From Endomychus coccineus (Eukaryota > Arthropoda > Insecta > Coleoptera > Endomychidae), in NCBI GenBank assembly GCA_958510875.1, contig OY294067.1, positions 256,123,736 to 256,187,735 of the forward strand: a DNA stretch of 64,000 nt, written 5' to 3'. The position numbers and the translations under genes were made by a program. Of the stretch, positions 47,284 to 59,035 are shown one piece after another. Below the pieces are notes generated by a model. That model saw only the letters and a list, made by a program, of their open reading frames with translations. It had not been told where the DNA came from and did not search any database. Position 1 is the first letter of the stretch; each line of letters opens with the position of its first letter.

Positions 47284-48231
47284 CTGAAATTAAAATATAG
47301 TTTAAGAAAATATACAATACCAATTTGAGAAATATAGATACAAATTTAAAATGCTATTTACTGACAGAGCACAGTCTTTATTGCGGTATTTAGTGGGTGA
47401 CCTTTAAAGAAGTCATTCAACAATAAAATCATGTTCCATAATTAGCTATAATCATATGTTAACAATATGTTAGAGACTCTATCTTTTTTTGTAGTTATAC
47501 CGCACTATGATAGCCACTTTAACCGAAAATATGGCATACTTATTGCCGCAGACATCCTGCTAAGAATGCAGTTATGGCAAGCTAAAGTTAATTAGTATTA
47601 TTAAAGAAATTAGAGGCCCAACAACTGACGTCAAATTTGATTAATCCGAACATGGAGAATTCAACTTTGCGATTACAATAACCACTGTTATTTTGCGAAT
47701 CATTGCCATCAAATTTCAAATAACAATGAAAACTAACTTTTTTATTCAGCTTCAACTAAAAGAAATGTAAATTTTGGATATGTAATTCAGAAGTAGAGAT
47801 CCTCAAATTGTTTTTTTGAGACTAAAAGTTAATATAAATATTCTTTCTTTCGTTTTTGGTATTGAACAGTCACACACTAGCACTCTTTTGTTGTGCTTCT
47901 GTGAATGTTTACTACACAAATATTTTTAACATTATGTTTATTATATTTTACTAATGTAAGCATTTGTTTTTGTAAATCAATAGGACAATAAAATTATTCT
48001 TATTATTCTTATTCTTGTTTATTGCATACTTGGCACTGCCTTATCTTTCTTTGTTGATTACCCTTCTTGGTTTTCATCTTTAGTGTTTAAAGTGTTTGTT
48101 ATTTCAGATATGAGGCAGTCATACTGTATATTTTATTACAGGACGCTCTACCTCGCAAACGTGTAACACTAAAATGTAATGGAATTACTGAGTTTTGACC
48201 CCATCAGGTTAGTGTTTTGAATCAAAATACT
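47284..48231. other. ftz-f1 intron; possible LINE 3' tail
   Basis: At 47987-48017 an 'acaataaaattattctt' followed by repeated 'attctt' resembles a LINE polyadenylation signal with a microsatellite tail on the plus strand. No coding part recognised. Confidence 0.35.
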
Positions 48232-48456
48232 TGTTTTAATAAAAAATACACTTAGAATAAATTTTCACAAATTTCATTTTTATTAAACAAAACGTGACAT
48301 GTTTCACCACACGGTGGATTTATCAAACAAATCATTTGTTTTTAAACAAAACGTGACATGTTTCATCACACGGTGGCTTTATCAAACAAATTACCTTTTG
48401 TTTAATAAAACCGAAGTTTGTAAAAATTTATCACAAGTGTATTTTTCAATAAAACT
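48232..48456. repeat. Foldback element with internal tandem duplication
   Basis: The ends 'gttttaataaaaaatacact' and, reverse-complemented from the right, 'gttttattgaaaaatacact' are inverted repeats of about 60 bp. Between them 'aaacaaaacgtgacatgttt' followed by 'ca.cacacggtgg' occurs twice in tandem (about 48290 and 48340). The internal phrase resembles Penelope-like element ends, but the origin is uncertain. Confidence 0.65.
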
Positions 48457-49880
48457 ATAGACATGAATTTTCAAGAACTAAGCACCAAAACCATCCAAAA
48501 TAGTAGTCTCTATTGTGTTAAGGAATCGAATTCTTTGAGGTTATATCTTGTACATGCTATGTTTTAAGGTAATTTTGACAGGATAAGTCTATGAAAAAGA
48601 ATAATAAATGTTATCTATTTAATACTATACAGTGTATCCGTCTTTTGTTATAATTTTGTGGCATATTGAGAGCATTTTAGTAAACTGTGGTGCATTTATA
48701 CATGGCTTTCTATGGTTTAGATCAGAATATCGAAGAATTGGCAACGTCGAGATCAGTTATAATGTTTGTCTATGTAAATGAGAGTTGATATATTCGTGTT
48801 TATTTTTATGTTAAACTTTGTCCAATAATTGTTTCAGTATTTTTAATTTCAAATGATAATTTTAAAGTAAGTATTTAAGCATATACAATTATTTCCAGTT
48901 TCATTCGAAGTTGAAATATACTTTAATTTACTATAACTCCATTTTATTGAATTTATTTTCAAGTTAAATGCGATTTCAAGTAACACATTGATTTATTTTT
49001 ATTTCACGATTTCTATTTAGATACTACTTATTGTTTATGGGTAATAGTGCGAAAACCACATATACAGATTCATCAATTTGCAGTTTCCACAATGCCATAC
49101 AAGTGCTGGGTTCCAGCTCAAGGAACTATAGCTCTGACAAAAATAGTTATACCATACACCAGTGTTTAGATTCCCAGTAGAAATCGACCTTAGGGCATAG
49201 TGGCTAAGAAATATCTGGAGTCAGTTATCATCCAAATGATCAGTTTTGCAAAAAACATTTTTTGAAGAAAATCCTCGTAGTTAAACTGTTTTGAACAGTA
49301 CAGTGCATTGCATTTTTCTCAATTTACCTAAACAAGCTGTGGTCGTTTGAAAATAACAGTGTGTGAAGGATGGTTCTTATACATTGTGATTTCTAGTTTG
49401 TTCTGTTTCATAAGTGCAATTTGGATAATGTTCCCAATATTGTAAGTAGAGTACCTACCAATTTATCTAAAGTGTCTGTATGTTAAATATTTTAAAATCA
49501 AAAGTAAATGATACTGATGACAAATACTGTCACGACTTGAATAGAGGTGGCTGCCAAATGCACGGTAATCTTTAACATTGTACGATGTACGGTCCAAACA
49601 AATAACCGTACATCAAAAGTACGGTAATCTGGTGAATTGAATAATATTAGTATTTATTCACGAGAATTAACGTTTTTGAATTCACTTTCATTTGTATCAC
49701 ACGCCCTCTGTTGGGTAGTAGAGTGATTATACTTAGTCAACTAAACGCATGAGAGACAACCGGATCTAATTTTGAAGCGTTTTCTATAAAATACTGAAGT
49801 GAAATTTCGTAATTCCCCGAATAGATTTTCTGTTTCTCATAATTAGCCTAGTAACTAATTTAACGCCTATTGTTGTTCAA
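48457..49880. other. ftz-f1 intron, no recognised feature
   Basis: AT-rich. Bases 49540-49640 contain 'gtggctgccaaatgcacggt' and repeated 'acggtaatct', possibly the decayed left end of the hAT relic that follows. Confidence 0.4.
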
Positions 49881-49898
49881 AACTGAAAATTGTACTAA

Positions 49899-50580
49899 AA
49901 ATGTCAAGTAACAGTGAAGATGACGTGCCTAGTTCTGTAGAGAAAGATAAAAGGTTAGATAGGAAACAAGTAAGTAACACAGAAAATCAATAATGTATAT
50001 TATATTAAATTTATGTTTTAATTTTATAGAAATTTTCTCAAGCTTGGGTAGATTATCCAGAGTTCATATCATGACTCTGTTCTGTACCAAATAATAATTT
50101 GAAAGGACAATGTATATTTTGCAAAAATGAATTTGTAGCTGAGTTGTCAATGATAAAAAACACGCAGGTTCAGAAAAGCACAAAATCAAGGAGAAAAAAC
50201 ATCGGTGCTTCAAAATTTTTCAACTCAATACCTCTACCAGTAAGGTTGAAGAGGCTGAAATTAAATTATGTGGATTTTTGGCAGAGCATAATATATACTT
50301 TCGAACTATGAATCTCTTGTGGATCTAGCACGTTTTGTTTCAAATATTCTATCACTACCACATTGAAACGCAGCGCGTGAATTTTTTCAAAATTGTTAGA
50401 AACGAACTAATTACAAAAACTCTATTAAGTAAACAGTGTGTGAGGATGACTGGAAATTGTATCAATTTAGAAGTCCGGAGATGTCAAGTCGTATCACAAT
50501 TAGTCTATTATATTCTAAAAATTGTCAAAATACCTCTTCTACATCATCAAAGTCTACTTTAATAGATGTCCGATATGAAT
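49899..50580 (+). pseudogene. hAT transposase relic (BED-like finger plus N-terminal domain)
   Basis: A possible first exon MSSNSEDDVPSSVEKDKRLD ends at about 49970. After a putative small intron the frame reads FSQAWVDYPEFIS, GQCIFCKNEFVAELSMIKN (zinc-finger-like C..C) and, frame-shifted, EIKLCGFLAEHNISFRTM then LLVDLARFVFKYS. 'ELKL..F.AEHN..F...DHL' is characteristic of an hAT-type family. A stop follows PEFIS, frameshifts are present, and the catalytic core is absent. A possible right end 'ggttgccaacttttcgaac' (reverse complement) is at about 50795-50815. Confidence 0.65.
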
Positions 50581-52344
50581 TCACCATAGAATCCATACAC
50601 AATAATTGTTAAGATAAATGTGGTTTCAATTCATATTTTAATTTAACATTAGGTGTGTTATTTCTTTGTTAGGAAGAATTATTTTATGAAGTATGCATGT
50701 ATTGATTTTGTTCATTTTTACAAATACAGAATGTTACAATATTAATTATTATTTCTGACCCGTAAACCCTCCCAATGGTACGGTAATGTGCTACGCGTTC
50801 GAAAAGTTGGCAACCCTGGTAGGCATATAGTATCATGTAAGTTCATAATAAACAGGAAAACTTATTATTTCTTTAGCAAAATTTAATCTGTTATAAACAG
50901 AATGATTAAAGTTAATAATGCAAGATAGAATACATTTTCAAAGCTTAATTCAATTTTATCAATTTTTTGAAATATTTTAATTAATAACTACATTAAGGCA
51001 AAATATGGCCATATCACAAATGAAACAACTACAAAAAAGCGCAAGCTACAAATTGTAATGTCCCGATCAAAAACTGTATATAATTATACTGTCACATAAT
51101 AATAAGAATTTTGAGTTACATAAACATAATTGTAAAAATATTAATTATAATAAATGCGTTCTATCAACATGATATACATAAAGCGTGAAATTGGGCCAAT
51201 AGTGGAGACTAGGGTAATGAATACAGGATAGTAAATTATTATCAAGCAGTTGAGAGGAGTAACTTTTTAAATAAATATTTTGAATTGAATGAAATGCTTC
51301 ATTGTATGTTTGTGAGTTAGAAATGAACAGAAACATCAGTTTCCACGCGAGATACAGCAAGGAGTTAGGACTGATGCTTCACAAGATTACAGCGTTGCCA
51401 CACTGTAGACTCTGGCCTCTTAACTATAGAGCCACGATTTATACCAATAAGGAAGAATTCCGTGATTATAATGTACTAATAAAAGCAAGGCATGTGCAGG
51501 TGCAGCCTAGGTACCGGCTAAGTTATAAGATAACGAATTTCTTCTCCTTTCGTATAGAAATGTGCCTCAAACAAGCAACGGAATATGTTTTGGTTTGACT
51601 CGAACAAATAGGGATCATGAACTATTCAATTTTGATCGGATTTGCCTGTTGCTGTGTAGAGGTTTCGTTTTCTTGTTCAGAAAATGTACGGTTCTTCCTT
51701 TCAATAGGCGTGAGTTGTAATAATTTACATCACAGAAGATATAACCTTTTGTAATTTTCAAAGCAATATTGATATGATTAATCATTGGCAGAGCAAGTAC
51801 GGTCGATCTGATGCTGTAGGTAAGAAATGAATATTAACAAATGTTATATTATGTTCGTTGAGGTATTATAATGATTCTAGAACCATCAGATAATACGAAT
51901 TAGTTATACACATATCGGATCGCGGTGGCATCGGCAACTATACATAATTGAGAATGGCAACGGATAGTGCAAAGTATCAAAAGCAAAGTCAAAGTCCTAT
52001 TAAATTTCAAGTAAATTCGATATCATTTCAGCATACGAGCTTGATGGTGACTATATTATATTCCATAGTAATTAAATAAGAGATGTTTGATAATCATGAT
52101 ATATAAACTGTTGCAAATGAAACTCCATACTTCCATTTATTAATTATACAGAGGCGAGTAAGTATAATGAACATTATGTGAAGGAAAAATATCAAAAACA
52201 TGGGTTTGGTGTTGACAACCTCGAAATTTCAAAAAGAAGAATAACAAATGGAATTTATTTCAGACGTCTTAATTGCTAAGACTTGATATTAAAGTAAATA
52301 TAACAAAGATCTCTTGTTGCGTAATAATAATTGGTAAAGTTTCT
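50581..52344. other. ftz-f1 intron, no recognised feature
   Basis: The 98-codon plus open frame at 51302-51598 and the minus frame at 51360-51145 overlap and have no recognisable family. Confidence 0.35.
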
Positions 52345-53350
52345 CTATAATTTAATTTACACTAATATCCTTTTCCACTCAAATAGTAACTTGTCTAAAG
52401 AACTTTTGAACTGCGATGCTGTCATTATCAACGATATAAAACAAAGATAATGAAAGAATGCGAAATACTTGAAGTTTAAATTTGAGAAAGAGATAATTAC
52501 AACTAGTAATAAAGCGGCTTTACGCAATTCTATGAATGAAAGTGTTACAGGTACTTCTTGGCTGGAAATAAACATCAAATATTCCAGGTAGTCATTGTCT
52601 TAGTAATCAAATAATTACATACATCACGAATTATGTACTTGTAATAATGAGCTGTTTTCGATAGGCGATAAATCAAAATTCAATAAATGATCTCTATGTT
52701 TATACATTCTATAGATTACAATGTCCCTTAAAAAGGTTCATCGCTATATTTTAAGAGATAAAGATCTGGTTTGCTACGGCGGACTTATCAATGTTAGTAG
52801 TACCAATATTATAATAATGCTCTTTGAACCCATTTAATACAAACCGGTTATACAATTACAAAATGAGGTATTTTTCTCTTAAAATACAGCGATGGACCTT
52901 TATTTGTGACAGTGGAAGCTATAGAAATGTATAAACATAGAGGTCATTCATTGACTTTTCATTTATTTCCTATCGAAAACAAACCATTATTACAAGAACT
53001 TCTATAATTCAGAGTAACTCCATGAACAAGTAATATAAGTAATTATTTGTTCACTAATAAGATGTTGACTACCTGGAATATTTGACGTTTTATTTTCAGC
53101 CAAGAAGTACCTATAGGTAACACTTTCATTCATTGGAAATAACATAATGGCCTTTTTATTACTGGGTGTAATTAACCCTTTCCCAAATTTGACCGTAAAG
53201 TATTTCGCATCTTTTCATAATCTTAGTTTTAGAATCAATTTACGTTTACATTATGGCTTTGATAAGGACTGCATCGCTGTTGAAAAGTAATTTAGATTTG
53301 TTACAATTTAAGTGGAAAAAGGGTGTTAGCATGAACTGAATTATATTAAG
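52345..53350. repeat. Inverted duplication with arms of about 430-480 bp and coding-like remnants
   Basis: The left arm (about 52345-52772) and right arm (about 52868-53350) are reverse complements with roughly three-quarters similarity by eye, around a loop of about 95 bp. Read outward, each arm carries the same layout. A segment open in the right arm includes FVTVEAIEMYKHRGHSLTFH. A splice-acceptor-like site precedes QEVPV (left) or QEVPI (right). The arms end in LIMTASQFKSSLDKLLFEWK (left, open) or LIRTASLLKSNLDLLQFKWK (right). Neither arm is intact throughout. No family recognised. Confidence 0.7.
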
Positions 53351-56300
53351 CATATTACATTCCAGAGTGGTACCTCTTACAGTACTAAGGCTTCTAGACT
53401 AAATCGATTCAATATTTTTGGACAGCTGTATTGCCACTGTTCGACTGTTCTATCAGGTATAATAATATACGATGTCTCACTAATAAACCTTTGCAATACC
53501 AAGTATTGACTCACGATTTCTGGACCTTCCAAGAAGTGTCAGAGTAACTAGCCCGTCAGATGACGACACAGAACCAAAGTAAATATAGCAGAAATCTCTT
53601 ATTAAGTACTAATACTAATACTCTGTGTGGTACCTATTGTACGTGTTAAATTTCTTGGTTCTATTTTATTAATTTTTGCAAGTTAACGCACTATATTGAA
53701 AAAATGGGTCAGTTAAGTTCTATAATATATTAGAAGATTTACAAAAGAAGGCATTCAAGTATATTCAAAAATCATAAATGAATCAGTGAATGGTATGCAT
53801 TGAGCAAATAAAAAAAACTAATTAGCTTTGGTCAAATTGTTTCAAGGATGAGTGATGTCGAGATGGATTTTTTTGGACTATATTTGATATTATCCATTCT
53901 AACTATTGAAAATGATGTATTGACATGATCACAAACTGCTAAAATTCGCCAGCCGTTTATAGTGAATTAATGGTGTCAGTATATTAAAATTTAATAGCAA
54001 ATGATGTAAGAGAACCATTTAAAGAAATTTGAAAACCTACGTAAGAGAATGTTATTTCCAAATATTGGGCAACTATACAAGTGTTCCCAATAGCGTAGTT
54101 ATATCAGGTTTCGATGGATCGGTGAAGAAAGCGAACAATTCGAGAACGCGGGTAGGGCTCTCGATAGTGTCTTCCGACTTTTTGACATTTAACATTATTC
54201 CCAACACCGCATAGTATATAATAATAGCTAATATTTAACGAGTCGTGTAAAGAACTGACACAAACAAATCATATGGAAACGGAATGCAGATCATAAACCA
54301 CCGACCAAGAATACATTACACAACTGTCGACCGATAAACTTGCGCCTTCCTAAATGAAAGTTCAAACAGACAAAACAGGCACATTTCATCAGTGAAACTA
54401 AATCTCGATTTCACTTTTGTTCCCAACTTGTGGACGAGTTTATGTTGTGGTACCATTAAAATTAAATTTTGGAAAGACAAATAATTGTTACGACAATATT
54501 TAAGTAACCTACTGATCAGAAGCAAACCTATTCCGTCATGTATATCCAAATGTAGTGAATAATTACGAGGCCATATTATATATGTTATGTAAAACAGTAC
54601 TTTAAAGGGGGATACAATAGTTTTTCAAGAACGCAGTATACCTGACACCCCTTAACAATCTAATCTCTGATCTAACTGGCTTTGGAAGAGATTTACACGA
54701 ACTCTAAACAGCTTCCATTTTTTACGATATGACAATTTGTTTTGACATATTCTTTCGATTTCAATTCTTATATTATATATTGAAATTGATGGTTGATAAA
54801 GTATGATTTCATAATTAATTTATTGGTTTTACGGCATTTTTTCGCTTTGTAATAAATAATTGAAAATGAAACATTATGAAATATTTCCATTAACCTACAA
54901 AACGGCTGCGATATTTCAACGCCCATGACGTCACGATTCTACTATTCGCAGGCGTTGCTAGATGCGAACACAAAACGTAAGTAAATTGTCATAAAAGCTG
55001 GTTCTCCGTGCTTTAATATTTGCAGCGGCAGTTACAGGGTGTGCTTGGCAAGTGAAAGACTTTGGTATCACCACACGTGTCTTAATCGTAATGGGTCCTC
55101 CGATTAAAGGAAATCTAACGTAATTGACTAAATCCTTCTTTAACTGCAATTCAAGAATTTTGAGGTTAAGTAAACGTAAACTCAATTCGAACTACTTTAT
55201 ACAGCGGTTAAATTCTCTAGGATATGTTGGTTCTATTTTTTTTTGAATTTTTGTAACGACCATTTTCAAAATTTGAACTTACTATTATTGAATCACGTAA
55301 AGTACGTCCAGAATTCATTATTATAATTACCGCATATTTCAAATTTTTTGGTATCGCTTTTGAAGATAAATTAAAAAGAAACAATTTTTTAAGTATATGA
55401 AGTGGGCATTTTTAATAGGTTTAAAGTGTTAAAAAAATAGGTCAGCATCAATTGCATTTTCAAGCCACTTCTAATGGGTGAAATTCTTTTGTTATTTTCA
55501 GATGATGTGTAATAAAACTAAATAAAATTGTATATTAGTAAAAAAGATCAATTAATATGGATTTGATTGAAAGTAGACCTCAAGTTTTACGTTGCAACAT
55601 TAGTCATATTATATGCCTGTTTTGACAGTTAAAATGAATTATCTTCTATAATGGCAACCCTAATTGGAGCTAATCTTATTTTTTAGAAATTTTTAAATGA
55701 TGAAACCTTCCGATATTGAAAATTTTTGAATATCGAATTTTCGAAATACTATAATTATACCTATCTCATAATATGTACTTCCTAGTACGCTAAATTCAAA
55801 AACTGAATTTATTTATCTGAATAATTTTTTAGACAATTTTTTTATATTCTACCAGAAGTAACCACAACATATCAACATATACATAATGGAGAAGTAACAA
55901 ACACTATGTTACTTATTTATGTCTTCTGGACGAATGCAATTCAAGAAATGAAATATATCACAGGTACATTCACTGTAAATTAAATATCTAGAAAACAACT
56001 ACCATTAAAGAACATAAACAAGCAACAGTTTATTCGGCCTTGGAACTAAGCCGCTTAAACTATAATTAGCACAATCAACTTGCATGCATGGTTCTATGTA
56101 ATTTCTGTCTTTTATAATGGAATTATCAGGGATGTACAAAGATGCGTGAATTCATTGAACGTCATCGAGACGGAAATAGTGCTATTTTATCAATTTATTA
56201 TTATTATTATTAATACAGTTTAGAATGGAGGATAAAATTCTATGACTTATATATAATAAGTTCTAGATAATGCAATGTTGAAGAACACAAATTACTACCT

Positions 56301-56414
56301 AATAGAAATAGATAATATTATTAGAAAGAAAATATGGTTACCAGTTAGTTCGTTAGTTGTTAAATAGTTCTAGATCTATCATGTGCGGTGCCCGGATTTA
56401 ATTTAATTTGACAA
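53351..56414. other. ftz-f1 intron, no recognised feature
   Basis: AT-rich apart from about 54905-55130. The minus open frame 55185-54958 in that patch has no recognisable domain. Confidence 0.35.
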
Positions 56415-56690
56415 TTATTCAAATTCATTACCAAAATTATCGTTATGTTGTAACAACTTCATGTGCACCTCATCCAAGTAGTTATATCGAGTCGTTCCCG
56501 TACGATTGAGAGAAAGCACAGCAACCAATGAAGCTGATTTCGGAATATTCTCAGCAATTGGGTCTTTCTCAATAACACTAGTGAATTTTGCCAAATGATC
56601 TTGTTTACAAGATTGCATCAACTCAACAATCAAGCCCAATGACCATTTGCGCCTAGCAGATTCACTGATTGGGCATTACAATAACTCGAA
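56415..56690 (-). other. Unrecognised open reading frame
   Basis: An open minus frame reads ARRKWSLGLIVELMQSCKQD, then DPIAENIPKSASLVAVLSLN, then YNYLDEVHMKLLQH. The composition (few Ile/Lys homopolymers, mixed codons) looks more coding-like than neighbouring chance frames. I cannot name a family; it may be a transposon fragment or an unannotated exon. Confidence 0.3.
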
Positions 56691-56825
56691 GCAGATCCAG
56701 AATTTCACAAGAAAGATAAAATTTGTGTAGAGAAATATAACAACACACACAGATCCGGTTAATCTGCATCTTTAATATTCGAAACAAAACAGAATATACA
56801 ATTATAAGAATAGATAAGTTTTCAG

Positions 56826-56990
56826 AGTTCGAGTTAAGACGGAGTGAGCGTAGGGAACAGTAAGATGAACAAATAAAATAATATAAGAGTTTGATTTTCA
56901 CGGAGTGAGAGTAGGGAACATTAAAATGAACAAATCAAAACAGTTCGATTTTAACTAATTTAATTAAGAAGAAGTGAGCGTAGCGAATGA
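56826..56990. repeat. Short tandem array with unit of about 61 bp
   Basis: 'acggagtgagcgtagggaac' at about 56840, 'acggagtgagagtagggaac' at about 56900 and a diverged 'agaagtgagcgtagcgaatg' at about 56970, with 'atgaacaaat' following the first two. Confidence 0.8.
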
Positions 56991-57272
56991 AGTTTTTTCG
57001 GCTCACTTACTCACTCAAAGCAGTTTTAACACAAATGACAATTATTGTAGAAAGACAAATGAATGAATAATAGCTAGGGTATCTGTATCTGAAAAATGAA
57101 ATCATTAATAATAAATAAAATAATCGTATTCTTTGAATAATTATTGAAGTTACTGAATTTTTGAAAATTCATTGTTATTTCTCATCCTTTGTTTCGAGAT
57201 GATTAGATTGCTGAGTGCTGAGCATTATAGGTTTTCCGTGCAGTTGGATGTTGAATAAAGAGCATCTTATTA

Positions 57273-58421
57273 TCTGATATATAAAATTCTCGTGTCACAA
57301 TGTTCGTTCCCATACTCCTCCGAAACGGCTCGACCGATTCATATGAAATTTTTTATGCATATTTAGTAAGTCTGAGAATCGGCTACTATCTATCTTTCAA
57401 ACCCCTAAGTGATAAGGGGTGTTCACCCTAACAAATTTTTTTTTAATTTTATATTATGTGGCATTAAAAAATACATACAACCCTAAATTTTCACTCTTCT
57501 ATCACCAACCCCTGCTTTTTAATAGTCATTTTATCATTTTTCATCCCGTTCGATAACATCAATTATTATCACTTGGTAAGTTATCCCTTCCACATGTCTA
57601 CCCGATGTACGAATTAGATAAATCTCGAGTGGCTTGCAGAAAGAGCAATTTTAGCGGCAAAAAATGTGGACGTTGACATTTTGAATCTGAAGATACAACA
57701 GTTATTGCCAGGGGACTTGGTATCATATAAATCTATTGATACAGTTTGCGATGCCACTGAAGCTGTAAATTTTCCAACAGAGATCTCCAATTAATTTGCT
57801 TCGTAAATTGAACCCGCCACGGCTGTGCAACGGTACGCGATTAGTCATTAAAAAATTAATGAAAAACGTTATCGAATCCACAATTTTAAATGGCAAGTTT
57901 CGAGGTGAAAATATATTAATACCACGAATACATATTATACACACAGATGTGCCAATTCAATCGTATTCAATTTCCGATTAGATGGGCATTTGCAATGACT
58001 ATTAATAAATGCCAAGTCCAAACGATGTCTGTTTGTGGCTTAGATTTGAGCACACCATGTTTTTCACACTGTCAATTATACGTTGCATGCTCTCGGGTGG
58101 ATAAACCATCAAGTTTGTTTGTATTAGCTAAAGATGGACTAACAAAAAATATTGTTCACGCTGTAGCATTAAGAGATTAATATTATGTAATGAATTAATG
58201 ATATAAATAATTATTACTTAGAATAAATTATAATAAATTGAAAAAATTAATGTTTGGTGTTTTATTATTTTTATATTCCCTCATCGTTCACAGCGCTACA
58301 TGCCTTTTTCACTCATATACCACATCCTTACACACTTCCAATGATTGAGTTATTTTTTTTTTAACTAGAAATTCTCTAGAAATTATTTACATGGCAATAC
58401 AACGTTTGCCGGGTCAGCTAG
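57273..58421 (+). mobile_element. Compact Helitron with both termini and a helicase remnant
   Basis: It starts with TCTGATATATAAAATTCTCG after host A (57272) and ends with GCCGGGTCAGCTAG before host T (58422). The TC start, CTAG end and A/T insertion site are the Helitron rules. A short hairpin (ggcaa, loop of 8, ttgcc) precedes the 3' end. Inside, about 57630-58180 encodes the C-terminal part of the Rep/PIF1-like helicase: AERAILAAKNVDVDILNLKI, LLPGDLVSYKSIDTVCDA, NPPRLCNGTRLVIKKLM, FAMTINKCQVQTMSVCGLD and YVACSRVDKPSSLFVLAKDG, ending in AVALRD. About 30 residues are deleted after NFPTE, and a frameshift lies at about 57955. The Rep nuclease and most of the helicase are gone, so it is non-autonomous. 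Confidence 0.9.
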
Positions 58422-58894
58422 TATTATTATAATATTATACTGATCGTATAGTATAGGTTCGGAAATTATTATTACTAGGTGTTATGCAAACTTATAATAC
58501 ATTATAACTTTATCAGTTACGTTATGTCTTATTTAGTTCTGTTTGATTTATTAATTTTACTGATTTATTTCAAAAAGGCATTGTTTGAAATGGATATGCT
58601 TTATATTATTACTCTACTGGGTCCACTGTGGATATTTTATATTTTGGATGTTGAAATAAATGTTTGTTATTTCGCGACTCGTCCAGATATAAACACTTTA
58701 GATAGGAACGTAGTGTTACAGCACTATTTCAAGGTCGCATTACTACTGACCGACAGTGGTTATGTAAACACATTTTAGAATACACGTGACATCGATCGTC
58801 ATGTTTTTCAACGAAATTGTTAAAACAGCAAATCGATATTTATATTTACTCTGAATTATGTTCAAATAATCGACAGTATCATGAATTTTTACTT
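58422..58894. other. ftz-f1 intron, no recognised feature
   Basis: The open frame at 58479-58778 (+) is hydrophobic and Ile/Leu/Tyr-rich; no family recognised. Confidence 0.35.
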
Positions 58895-59027
58895 GCCTCA
58901 CTATACTTTAGTATGAGGGAAGTATCGTAACCGGTCTTTCGCGGATATTTTCGAGCATTTCTGAATCGATTTAGACTATTTTTGAGATTATGTCTGTGTG
59001 TATGTGCGTGCGTGCGTGTCTATTCAA
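58895..59027. repeat. Dispersed repeat into which the hAT element inserted
   Basis: 'actatactttagtatgaggg' followed by 'aagtatcgtaaccggt', 'tcgcggatatttt', 'gaatcgatttagactatttt' and 'atgtctgtgtgtatg' resembles the copy at 32463-32600. A GT-rich simple stretch ends it at about 59018. Confidence 0.55.
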
Positions 59028-59035
59028 CAAGACAG

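Noticed and set aside
58479..58778. 99-codon plus-strand frame next to the Helitron
   Set aside because: Ile/Leu/Tyr-rich translation from AT-rich DNA, outside the Helitron 3' end, with no recognisable family.
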